In this document: positions 16,997 through 24,554 of the stretch, piece after piece
How positions within the stretch are numbered: the stretch's first letter is position 1
Layout of the letters: every line of letters begins with the position of its first letter
Assembly (NCBI RefSeq): GCF_018603905.1
Contig: NZ_JAHFZZ010000033.1
Location: forward strand, 45,457-109,456
Length of the DNA stretch: 64,000 nt
Direction: 5' to 3'
Source: Nonomuraea sp. NEAU-A123
GTDB lineage: Bacteria; Actinomycetota; Actinomycetes; Streptosporangiales; Streptosporangiaceae
Made by a program: the position numbers and the translations under genes
The notes under the pieces: generated by a model
Told to the model about the DNA's origin: nothing
The model's input: the letters and a program-made list of their open reading frames with translations, nothing else
Database searches by the model: none

Positions 16997-18193
16997 TCAG
17001 GTGGTCGTCAGGGCGACCGTCGGGGACAGGCGGGCGGCTCGCATGGCCGGGTAGAGGCCGGCGATCGTGCCGATGACGAGTGTGGCGGCGATCGCGCCAC
17101 CGAGCGCCCACGGCGGCACCACGGCCGGCCAGCCGCGTGACAGCGCGTAGCCGGTGGTGGCCAGCGCGCCCAGTACCGCCCCGACGACCCCGCCCAGCAC
17201 GGACAGCAGCAGCGACTCCGCCAGGAACTGGACCCGCACCTGCCCACGCGTCGCGCCGAGCGAGCGGCGCAGGCCGATCTCGCTGCGTCGTTCCAGCACC
17301 GAGATCACCATGGTGTTCGCCACGCCCACGCCGCCGACCAGCAGCGCGACCGCGCCGAGGCCGAGCAGCAGGTTCGTGAACGCGCCCGCGGCGGCCGCCC
17401 TGGCCGCCAGCGCGTCGGACGGCCGACTGACGTTGACCTCCTCCGGGTTCTCCGGGTTGACCGTACGCGGGAGCACTCCTCGTACGCCCTCCACCGACTC
17501 CTCCGTCGACCGCTCGTAGATCGTCGACGGGTGGCCGTCGAAGCCCAGCAGCTCCGCCCCGGCCGGGAACCCGACCAGCGCCGACCGCTCGATCTCCGGG
17601 GCGAGCGGCATCGGGGTCAGGATGCCGACCACGGTGAACCACCGGCCGCCCATCCACACCCGTACGCCGGTCCTGGAGATGCCGAGCGTCTCCGCGGCCT
17701 TGGCGCCCAGGACGACGACGGGTTGCCGCTCGGTGGCGGCGTTCAGCCAGGCGCCCTTCGTCACGCCGCCCTCCAGTGTGGCGAGCAGGCCGGTGGTCGC
17801 CGCCTGTACGGCGATGCCGCCGGTTACCTCCTCGGGGATGTAGCGGGTGCGCCGCACGGTGGCGGTGATGGCTCCGGTGGCGCCGGCCGTACGGACCGGG
17901 CCGATGCGCTCGACCATGGCGACCGCGCCGGTGGGCAGTTCGGCCTCCTTGCCGAACATGGTCTGGCCGGCCGAGACGGTCAGCAGGTTGGTGCCGAGCC
18001 GGTCGAGCTGGCGCAGGAGCTGCTCGCGGGAGGACGCTGAGATGCCGATCACCGCGATCATCGTCGCGATGCCGATGGCGATGCCGAGCGCCGACAGGAT
18101 CACTCTCGTCGGGCGGGTGCTGAGCCCTGCCGCGCCGACCCGCAGCACGTCGGCGAAGCCGAGCCGGGCGGGCGTCAGCCGGTTACGCGTCAC
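16997..18193 (-). CDS. MacB-type ABC transporter permease
   Basis: A 398-residue FtsX/MacB-fold permease. The N-terminal membrane helix PTRVILSALGIAIGIATMIA is followed by a large extracytoplasmic domain (residues 50-260) and three C-terminal helices: LLLGLGAVALLVGGVGVANT, SLLLSVLGGVVGAVLGAL and GGAIAATLVIGTIAGLYPA. The loop RSEIGLRRSLGATRGQVRVQ is the coupling region. The family moves substrates across or out of the membrane by mechanotransmission rather than carrying them through. The GTG at 18193 overlaps the ATPase stop as GTGA. It is the last gene of the lipoprotein-adaptor-ATPase-permease operon. Confidence 0.9.
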   Translation of the reverse strand: MTRNRLTPARLGFADVLRVGAAGLSTRPTRVILSALGIAIGIATMIAVIGISASSREQLLRQLDRLGTNLLTVSAGQTMFGKEAELPTGAVAMVERIGPVRTAGATGAITATVRRTRYIPEEVTGGIAVQAATTGLLATLEGGVTKGAWLNAATERQPVVVLGAKAAETLGISRTGVRVWMGGRWFTVVGILTPMPLAPEIERSALVGFPAGAELLGFDGHPSTIYERSTEESVEGVRGVLPRTVNPENPEEVNVSRPSDALAARAAAAGAFTNLLLGLGAVALLVGGVGVANTMVISVLERRSEIGLRRSLGATRGQVRVQFLAESLLLSVLGGVVGAVLGALATTGYALSRGWPAVVPPWALGGAIAATLVIGTIAGLYPAMRAARLSPTVALTTT

Positions 18194-18945
18194 TCTGGAG
18201 CTCCTTGCCCGAAACCAGCGACCTGCTCTGGACCGGCGGCCCGCTCCGGACCGGCGACCCGCTCTGGACCGGCGGCCCGTGTGAGGTCGGCGACGATCCG
18301 GCCGTCGCGGAGCCTGACCTGGCGGTGGCACCAGGCGGCGATCTCCGCGTCATGGGTGATGATCGCGATGGTCGTACCGGCCGCGTGCAACCCGCCCAGA
18401 ACCGTCAGCACCTCGGCGCCCGAGGCGGAGTCCAGGTTCCCCGTCGGCTCGTCGGCCAGCAGCAGCGGCGGGTCACCGGCGACGGCGCGGGCCACGGCCA
18501 CCCGCTGCTGTTCGCCGCCCGAGAGCTGGTTCGGCCGGTGGCCCAGCCGGTGGCCGAGGCCCACCCGTTCCAGGGCGGAGGCGGCCAGCTCGCGTCTGGC
18601 CCGCAGCCCGATGCCGCTGTACAGCAGGCCGTCGGCCACGTTGTCCAGCGCGCTCACTCCCGGAGCCAGATGGAACTGCTGGAAGACGAACCCCAGATGT
18701 CGCGCCCGCAGCGCGGACAGCTCCCGGTCGGAGAGTTCGGCGATGTCGTACTCGGCGACGCGCACGGTCCCGGTGGTGGGCAGGTCCAGGGTGCCGATCA
18801 TGTGGAGCATGGTGGATTTCCCGGAGCCCGACGGCCCCACGATGGCCACCAGCTCACCCCGCTCGACCGTCAGGTCAACCCCGCGCAGCGCCTCGACGTG
18901 ACCCTCGTAGACCTTGGTCACGTCGTGCAGCTCCACAACGCTCAT
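18190..18945 (-). CDS. MacB/LolD-type ABC transporter ATPase with repetitive C-terminal tail
   Basis: A 251-residue ATPase. Walker A is VGPSGSGKSTML, the Q-loop VFQQFHL, the signature LSGGEQQRVAVARA, Walker B LLLADEPTGNLD and the H-loop IITHDAE. After residue 220 the protein ends in a low-complexity tail with six-residue units AGPERV, AGPERA and AGPEQV, coded by an 18-bp minisatellite; this is not part of the family fold. The ATG overlaps the adaptor stop (ATGA at 18942-18945). It powers the coupled permease for export of an unknown substrate. Confidence 0.92.
   Translation of the reverse strand: MSVVELHDVTKVYEGHVEALRGVDLTVERGELVAIVGPSGSGKSTMLHMIGTLDLPTTGTVRVAEYDIAELSDRELSALRARHLGFVFQQFHLAPGVSALDNVADGLLYSGIGLRARRELAASALERVGLGHRLGHRPNQLSGGEQQRVAVARAVAGDPPLLLADEPTGNLDSASGAEVLTVLGGLHAAGTTIAIITHDAEIAAWCHRQVRLRDGRIVADLTRAAGPERVAGPERAAGPEQVAGFGQGAPE
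18213..18284. repeat. 18-bp minisatellite inside the ATPase gene end
   Basis: Four contiguous units of 18 bp: 18231-18248, 18249-18266 and 18267-18284 are close copies starting GACCGGCG, and 18213-18230 is diverged. The unit length is a multiple of three, so copy-number change keeps the ATPase frame and adds or removes AGPER-type hexapeptides. The permease starts just beyond it. Confidence 0.8.
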
Positions 18946-19991
18946 GTCGCGGGCACCCCGACCTTCATGCCCTCGGCCAGCCCCGCGCCGCTGATCTCGA
19001 CCCGGCTGCCGCCGAAGCCGCCGACCTTAACCTCCACGACGCGGGTCGCGCCCCCCTCGACCACCTCGACGCCGAAGCCGCCCTCGCGCAGCGCCAGCAG
19101 CGCCTCCACCGGCACGCTCAGCACGTTCTTGCGCCGCTCGCTGACCAGCTCCACCTCGACCGGGGCCTGGTCCAGCTTGGACTTCGGGGGCTTGTTCAGC
19201 GTGATGTCCACGTCGATGGTGGTGCTGTCGTCCTGGCTCTTGGCCACCGTGCCGACCTCGCTGATCTTCCCGGCCGCCTGCTCGCCGCCGGGCAGTTCCA
19301 CGCTCACCTTGGCGCCCTTCTTGGCCAGCGCCTGGTCGCCGGTGTCGAGGTCCACGTGCACCAGCCGCCGCAGCTCGCTGACCGTGAGGACCGTCTGGCC
19401 GGGACCGGCCTTGCCACCGACCGCGGCCTTCGCCTCGGTCACCCGTACCGCCGAGGGCAGGAACGTCACCTGTGCGGCGTCCACCTCGCCGGTCTCGGAC
19501 AGTCCCACGTCGTCCTGCCACTCCTTGACGGCCAGCCGCGTCGCGTAGCTGAAGTGGTCGTCCACGGTGAGGTCGTCTCCGTAGCCGAGCGCTTTGAGGT
19601 TGCGCTCCAACTGCTCGACGTCGGGGCCGTCCGACATGCCGGAACGCAGCGTCCTGTAGAGCGGCAGCTTGCCGTACATCAGGACGAGGGGTTTCCGGTC
19701 GATCCTGATCAGCGGGCGTCCCCTGCGGATCACCGCCCCCTCCGCGGCCACCCGCGTCACGGTGCCCCTGGAGCCGGCCGCGAGGTCGCGCTCGCCGGAG
19801 TAGGTGAGCGCGCCGCTGACGGTCTTGGTGTCGACCAGGTCCTGCCTGGTGATCTCCGCGGTGGCGGGCACCGAGGGCTTGCTCGGCGCCGCCGCGCCCG
19901 TGCCGCCGCTCTGGTTCAGTACGGTCAGCGCCGTCCAGGCGGCGGCGACCGCGAGGAGGGCGGCGCCGGCGATGGCCAGGGGCCGCCTCAC
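18942..19991 (-). CDS. Periplasmic-adaptor-like subunit with peptidoglycan-binding domain
   Basis: A 349-residue membrane-fusion-type protein. One N-terminal anchor, PLAIAGAALLAVAAAWTALTV, is followed by a biotinyl/barrel-sandwich half (RGTVTRVAAEGAVIRRGRPL). The PG_binding_1-like insert DGPDVEQLERNLKALGYG follows, then WQDDVGLSETGEVD, and last the barrel domains ending GGSRVEISGAGLAEGMKVGV. In Gram-positive actinomycetes such proteins link MacB-type ABC pumps to the wall. The GTG start overlaps the lipoprotein stop (GTGA) and the stop overlaps the ATPase start, so all four operon genes are coupled. Confidence 0.85.
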   Translation of the reverse strand: MRRPLAIAGAALLAVAAAWTALTVLNQSGGTGAAAPSKPSVPATAEITRQDLVDTKTVSGALTYSGERDLAAGSRGTVTRVAAEGAVIRRGRPLIRIDRKPLVLMYGKLPLYRTLRSGMSDGPDVEQLERNLKALGYGDDLTVDDHFSYATRLAVKEWQDDVGLSETGEVDAAQVTFLPSAVRVTEAKAAVGGKAGPGQTVLTVSELRRLVHVDLDTGDQALAKKGAKVSVELPGGEQAAGKISEVGTVAKSQDDSTTIDVDITLNKPPKSKLDQAPVEVELVSERRKNVLSVPVEALLALREGGFGVEVVEGGATRVVEVKVGGFGGSRVEISGAGLAEGMKVGVPAT

Positions 19992-20524
19992 GGCTTGGCC
20001 CGGAAACCGGGACCGAAGCCCGGAGCGAGGCTCTTACAGGCTTCCTGCGCCTCCTTGAGCTTCTTTTCGCCACCCTTGCCGACCTTGATCCGGATCTCCC
20101 CCTGCGCCCCCGGGTCCGGCATGTCCACACCGTGCTCCCGCATGCACCGGGCGAACTTCACCATCTGGTCCCGTTGCTTCGGATCCATCGGCTGGTTCAC
20201 CTTGTCGCCGATCACGTCCTTCAGCAGGGGCTGGCACGCCTCCGTCGCCTTCTTCATCTTGCTGGGGTCGTCACCCTTCTTCTGTCTGAGCAGCATCTTG
20301 CCGTCGGCCCCGGGGTCGGGCATGTTGACGCCGTGCTCCCGCATGCACTGGGTGAACTTCAGCTGCGCCGCCTGCCGGTCGGCCTCCGACACCGAGCTAG
20401 ACGCGGTGGGCGTGGCCGTACCCTTGCCCGCGCTGGCGATCCCGTCGTCGGCGGCGCCGCGCTGTCCGCACGCCGCCAGCGCTAACGCCAGCAGGGGTAC
20501 GACAGGCAGCAGTCGAACTCTCAT
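19988..20524 (-). CDS. Lipoprotein with duplicated CMREHGV-MPDP motif
   Basis: A 178-residue predicted lipoprotein. The signal ends in the lipobox ALAAC (Cys about 19), followed by a Ser/Thr/Ala linker. Two homologous modules each carry FTQCMREHGVNMPDP or FARCMREHGVDMPDP and end with a second Cys (ATEACQPLL, AQEACKSLA). This suggests one disulfide per module. The protein heads the operon and, by analogy with similarly placed actinobacterial proteins, may be the sensor or substrate-facing part of the pump; no biochemistry is known to me. The ATG at 20524 is chosen over an upstream in-frame start because the signal peptide begins there. Confidence 0.8.
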   Translation of the reverse strand: MRVRLLPVVPLLALALAACGQRGAADDGIASAGKGTATPTASSSVSEADRQAAQLKFTQCMREHGVNMPDPGADGKMLLRQKKGDDPSKMKKATEACQPLLKDVIGDKVNQPMDPKQRDQMVKFARCMREHGVDMPDPGAQGEIRIKVGKGGEKKLKEAQEACKSLAPGFGPGFRAKP

Positions 20525-20647
20525 GACCCGCTCCTTCGCAGCCCGGGTCACTCGCCCGGGATGCGGGGCCCACTCCACTCCCACCCGTGCTAAACCCGGA
20601 TAAGGCGCTTACTCGCGGCTAACACCCGACCCGCCACGCTCGACCAC

Positions 20648-21292
20648 ATGCGAGTGCTTGTCGTGGAAGACGAGGAAGAGCTGGCCGACGCGGTCGCGCG
20701 CGGCCTGCGGCTGCACGCGATGGCCGTCGACGTGGCCTACGACGGTCAGGAGGCGCTGAACCTGGCCTCGTACGTCGACTACGACGTCGTCGTCCTCGAC
20801 CGCGACCTGCCCGAGGTGCACGGCGACGACGTCTGCGGCGAGCTGGCCAGCTCCAGCCGGATCCTCATGCTGACCGCCGCCGGGCAGGTCCGCGACCGGG
20901 TGGACGGGCTGTCACTGGGCGCCGACGACTATCTGGTCAAGCCGTTCGCGTTCGCCGAGCTGGTGGCCAGGATCCGGACGCTGGCCCGCCGGTCCTCCCG
21001 GGCCGCGCCGGCCGCGCTGGAACGGGCCGGGATCCGGCTCGATCCCGGCCGCCGTACGGTGACCAGGGACGAGCGGGCGGTCGCGCTGAACCGCAAGGAG
21101 TTCGACGTCCTGGAGCAGTTGCTGCTGGCCGGCGGTGACCTCGTCACCTCCGCCGAGCTGCGCAGGCGCGTCTGGGACGAGCACGCCGACACCGGCACCG
21201 GGGTGCTGCGCGTCACGATCACGTCGCTGCGCAGGAAGCTCGGCGCGCCGCTCGCGGTCCAGAACGTGCCCGGCAAGGGCTACCGGCTGTGA
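20648..21292 (+). CDS. OmpR-family response regulator
   Basis: A 214-residue two-domain regulator. The receiver domain starts MRVLVVEDEEELADAVARGL; the phosphoacceptor Asp is in YDVVVLDRDLPE (about residue 51), with Thr in ILMLTAA and Lys in DDYLVKPFAFAEL. The C-terminal winged helix ends TSLRRKLGAPLAVQNVPGKG. The GTGA overlap couples it to the sensor kinase. It is divergent from the lipoprotein-ABC operon across about 120 bases and very probably controls that operon. Confidence 0.93.
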   Translation: MRVLVVEDEEELADAVARGLRLHAMAVDVAYDGQEALNLASYVDYDVVVLDRDLPEVHGDDVCGELASSSRILMLTAAGQVRDRVDGLSLGADDYLVKPFAFAELVARIRTLARRSSRAAPAALERAGIRLDPGRRTVTRDERAVALNRKEFDVLEQLLLAGGDLVTSAELRRRVWDEHADTGTGVLRVTITSLRRKLGAPLAVQNVPGKGYRL

Positions 21293-22494
21293 CGCGTGCG
21301 CGGCCGTGGGACCGGCTCGGGCTGCGCATGCGGCTCGCCCTGCTGTACGGCGGGCTGTTCTTCGTCGCCGGATCGATGCTGCTCTGGGTCACCTACCTGC
21401 TGACCGCCAATGCGCTGAACGCGCAGTTCGTCACGAGGTTCGGCGGCTCCATGATCGCTGTTTCGAAGGAGCCGCCCACCGTCGGCCCCTCCATGAAGCA
21501 GGTACAGGTCGACGTGGAGCAGGGGGCGGCCACCGTACTGAGTGACATGCTGCGGTCCTCGGTCGTCATCATGATCCTGATCGGGGTCATCGCGTTCGTG
21601 CTCGGCTATCTGGTGGCCGATCGGGCGTTGCGGCCGTTGGATCGGGTGACCGAGACGGCGCGGCGGTTGTCGGAGAGCACGTTGCATGAGCGGATCGGGT
21701 TGCGGGGTCCGCATGATGAGGTCAAGCGGCTGGCCGATACGTTCGACGCGATGCTGGATCGGTTGCATCGGGTGTTCGAGGCGCAGCGCAGGTTCATCGG
21801 CAATGCCTCGCATGAGTTGCGGACGCCGTTGGCGATCAACCGGACGATTCTGGAGGTGTCGCTGGAGGAGCCGGCTGCGTCGCCGGATCTCAAGGCGCTG
21901 GCCCGGGCGCTGCTGGGCACCAACGCCCGTTACGAGCGGTTGATCGAGGGCCTGCTGCTGCTCGCGCAGTCGGAGCAGGAGCTGACCGCGCGCAGGCCCG
22001 TGGAGCTGCCGCAGATCGTCCGGATCGTGCTGGAGCAGATCGAGCTCGCGGCCGGGAAGCGGCACGTCACCGTGCACGAGGACCTGCGTCAGGCCGTCGC
22101 CGGGGGCGATCCGCTGTTCCTGGAGCGCTGCGTGTTCAACCTGCTGGAGAACGCGATCAAGTACAACGTCCGCGACGGCGAGGTGTGGGTGACCGTCCGC
22201 CCCGACGGTGACGGCGCCGTCATCGTGGTGGAGAACACCGGTCCGCCGGTCTCGCCGTACGAGGTGGACGACCTGTTCGAGCCGTTCCACCGGTTGCACG
22301 CCGATCGGGTGCGGTCGGCCAGGGGGTCGGGGCTCGGGCTGTCCATCGTCCGGGCCATCGTCGACGCGCACGGCGGCACGGTCACGGCCGCGACCAGACC
22401 TGAAGGCGGCCTGGCGGTGATCGTACGGCTGGCGGGCGTCGCTCAGGCGACCCCCGGCCGCGCACGAAGCCGATCGCTGGAGATCGCCCCCTGA
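21289..22494 (+). CDS. Sensor histidine kinase
   Basis: A 401-residue membrane kinase. Two transmembrane segments (LALLYGGLFFVAGSMLLWV and SSVVIMILIGVIAFVLGYLV) flank a short extracytoplasmic loop of about 60 residues. A HAMP domain follows, then the dimerisation box IGNASHELRTPLAINRTILE with the phospho-His. The ATPase motifs are N box CVFNLLENAIKYNV, G1 IVVENTGPPVS and G2 GSGLGLSIVRAIVDAHGG. Bases 21606-21860 use TTG leucine and T-ending codons far more than the rest of the gene. Confidence 0.93.
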   Translation: MTRARPWDRLGLRMRLALLYGGLFFVAGSMLLWVTYLLTANALNAQFVTRFGGSMIAVSKEPPTVGPSMKQVQVDVEQGAATVLSDMLRSSVVIMILIGVIAFVLGYLVADRALRPLDRVTETARRLSESTLHERIGLRGPHDEVKRLADTFDAMLDRLHRVFEAQRRFIGNASHELRTPLAINRTILEVSLEEPAASPDLKALARALLGTNARYERLIEGLLLLAQSEQELTARRPVELPQIVRIVLEQIELAAGKRHVTVHEDLRQAVAGGDPLFLERCVFNLLENAIKYNVRDGEVWVTVRPDGDGAVIVVENTGPPVSPYEVDDLFEPFHRLHADRVRSARGSGLGLSIVRAIVDAHGGTVTAATRPEGGLAVIVRLAGVAQATPGRARSRSLEIAP

Positions 22495-22548
22495 GTTGCG
22501 CTGGTTGCCATCGCCCATGACCGCTGCGCCTAGACCATCTCTGACCGA

Positions 22549-23205
22549 TCAGTCCGGGTCCATCCCGAACTCCAGCTGGGTCCTCTGGACGATCTCCTCG
22601 GCCCTGGGCAGGTAGGCGACGTAGAAGGCCTTGCCGCATTCGAGGTCGTCAAGCGCCGTCTTGATCTCCCGGTCCAGGAAGCGCTGTGCGGCGGCGGGCT
22701 GGAGGTGAGTCGGCGCGTACCACATGTTGGGGTTGTAGGGGGGAACGTCATCGCCTCCCTCTTTGCGAGCGAGCTCGTGCATCTCCCTTCTGAACAGCAT
22801 GGCGCCCCAGTCGACGATGGACGTCGGGTTCTTGGAGGTGATCTGGTAGCCCTTGCCCGCCATGCAGTCGGCCATGGCCGAGGCCAGCTCGACGAGCCGC
22901 CCGTCACCGTCGAGTTCGCGCTTGACGCGCTGGGCCTGCAGCTTGTCCACCTGGTCGAACCAGTCGCCCTCCGATGTCACGGTCTTGCCCGTCACCTGCC
23001 CGACCGCCTGCGCCTCGCAGGCGTCCGACGCCTTGTCGTAGGCCTGCCGCTGGGTGTCTGACAGGTCCAGCCTGAGCGAACTGTTGGGGTCGAGCGGCCG
23101 GTCGCCGGAAGCGCGTCCCTTGTGATAGATCAGCGCGGAGAAGACGCTGAAGCCCCACTTCGCACGGTAAGCCGCCATCGCCGCCAGCGATGATCTCTTG
23201 GGCAT
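22549..23205 (-). CDS. Hypothetical protein, possibly N-terminally shortened
   Basis: A 218-residue protein with two Cys (ASDACEAQA, LECGKAF), a third in AMADCMAGKGY, and a conserved-looking NPNMWYAPTHLQPAAAQRFL. The composition resembles secreted actinobacterial proteins, yet no signal peptide is present. The frame opens almost directly after an AT-rich palindromic promoter, so it may have lost its export signal. The ATG at 23205 has no strong ribosome binding site. No family is recognised. Confidence 0.55.
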   Translation of the reverse strand: MPKRSSLAAMAAYRAKWGFSVFSALIYHKGRASGDRPLDPNSSLRLDLSDTQRQAYDKASDACEAQAVGQVTGKTVTSEGDWFDQVDKLQAQRVKRELDGDGRLVELASAMADCMAGKGYQITSKNPTSIVDWGAMLFRREMHELARKEGGDDVPPYNPNMWYAPTHLQPAAAQRFLDREIKTALDDLECGKAFYVAYLPRAEEIVQRTQLEFGMDPD

Positions 23206-23215
23206 GCCGAGGACA

Positions 23216-23236
23216 ATAATACGTAAAACGTAGTAT
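23216..23236 (-). promoter_or_regulatory. AT-rich palindromic promoter/operator
   Basis: ATAATACGT and ACGTAGTAT form an inverted repeat with one mismatch around AAA (inner TACGT-AAA-ACGTA is perfect). On the minus strand TTGACC precedes it with a TTATTG/TATTAT hexamer 15-17 bases later, so the palindrome fills the promoter spacer of the hypothetical gene starting at 23205. It stands out against very GC-rich surroundings. Confidence 0.5.
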
Positions 23237-23238
23237 GG

Positions 23239-23874
23239 TCAAAGGGCCTTGCGCGCCTCCTCCACCCAGCCCAGGACGCTATGGGCGCCGGTGGCCCCGG
23301 CGAGCTCGGCTGCCTCGTCGAGCACCTTCAGCGCCTCGTCACGGCGGCCTTCCGCGGCGGTGATGTAGGCCAGCCCGATCAGGTTCGCGGCGACGCCGGG
23401 CAGGAAGCCGAGTTCGCGGCGCAGGCGTACCGACTCCTCCAGCCGTTCGCGGGCCGGGCCCAGCCGGCCGGCGACGTGCTCGGCGATGCCCAGGTGCCTG
23501 AGCGCGTACGACATGGTCAGCTTGTCGCCCGCCTGGGCGGCGAGTTCGCGGGAGCGTTCGAGTACGGGGACGGCGGTGCCGTCGTCCTGGCGGACGACCT
23601 GGTGGAAGACGCCGATCCAGAACAGCGATTCGCCCTCGCCGCGCACGTCGCCGAGCGCTTGGTAGAGCCGCGCCGCGCGCTCGAACAGGGCCAGTTCGGC
23701 CGGGTCCTCCTTCTCCGCGTCCAGGGATCGCCCGTGAACGATCCGGCCGCGGGCCAGGGCGAGATCCGCCTCGGCCGCGTCCAGCTCCCGGTCGGCTGTC
23801 TCCAGTGCCGTGGCGTCGCCGTCGAAGACGGCGCGCTCGTACAGCAGTCTGGCTCGCTCGATCCGTTCGTCCAC
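23239..23874 (-). CDS. TPR-repeat protein
   Basis: A 211-residue, almost wholly helical protein. At least three tetratricopeptide-like repeats are visible: LALFERAARLYQALGDVRGE, YALRHLGIAEHVAGRLGPAR with ERLEESVRLRRELG, and LIGLAYITAAEGRRDEALKV. It would act as a protein-binding scaffold in the cytosol. The start is GTG at 23874. The next upstream gene in its direction is divergent (an ECF sigma factor). Partner unknown. Confidence 0.75.
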   Translation of the reverse strand: MDERIERARLLYERAVFDGDATALETADRELDAAEADLALARGRIVHGRSLDAEKEDPAELALFERAARLYQALGDVRGEGESLFWIGVFHQVVRQDDGTAVPVLERSRELAAQAGDKLTMSYALRHLGIAEHVAGRLGPARERLEESVRLRRELGFLPGVAANLIGLAYITAAEGRRDEALKVLDEAAELAGATGAHSVLGWVEEARKAL

Positions 23875-24032
23875 GTTCGTCCCCCGCCCTCGGCTGCCTG
23901 GGCATCGAGCGTATAGGGGCCCTGTCTGCGCGGGAGTCCGTCCGTATATTTCAGGATTGCCGTAACAACGAGGAGGCTCGGACCACTTCCTGGTGTCAGA
24001 AGAACGATGTCCGGGATTAAGGGGCTGAGGCG

Positions 24033-24554
24033 GTGACGGATGATGCGCACCGGTTCACCGGCATGTACGACGGATGCCGGCAACGTGTGTGGGCTTACGT
24101 GGTCAGTCGCGCGGGCCGGCAGGTGGCGGACGAGGTGGTGAGCGAGACGTTCGCGATCGCCTGGCGGCGGCTGGACGACGTACCGGAACCGGCCCTGCCA
24201 TGGCTGCTCGGCGTCGCCCGCAACGTCCTGCGGGACAACATCCGCGCGGAGACCCGGCGGGAGGCGCTGAACGCGGAGCTGCGGGCCTGGACCGAGGGCG
24301 ACGTGGCCGACCAGGTGACCGAACGGCTCGGCGTACTGCGGGCGCTGGCCGAGCTGCCGGAGGACGACCGGGAGGTCCTTCTCCTGATCGCCTGGCAGGG
24401 CCTGTCCCCCAAGGACGCGGCCCGTGTCGTCGGCTGCTCGTCCGCCGCCTTCCGCGTACGGCTGCATCGTGCGCGCAAGCGGCTCAAGCAGGCGATGGAA
24501 CCAGCGGGACAGTCCCGGACCCGGGTACGGAACCTCAGCGAGGAGTGGTCATGA
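24033..24554 (+). CDS. ECF-subfamily RNA polymerase sigma factor
   Basis: A 173-residue sigma factor. Region 2 covers ADEVVSETFAIAWRRLDDVP, followed by LPWLLGVARNVLRDNIRAE. Region 4 is LAELPEDDREVLLLIAWQGL with the helix-turn-helix SPKDAARVVGCSSAAFRVRL. The GTG start at 24033 is weakly supported. Its stop overlaps the next gene by ATGA, the usual arrangement for a sigma factor with its membrane-bound antagonist or effector. Confidence 0.9.
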   Translation: MTDDAHRFTGMYDGCRQRVWAYVVSRAGRQVADEVVSETFAIAWRRLDDVPEPALPWLLGVARNVLRDNIRAETRREALNAELRAWTEGDVADQVTERLGVLRALAELPEDDREVLLLIAWQGLSPKDAARVVGCSSAAFRVRLHRARKRLKQAMEPAGQSRTRVRNLSEEWS

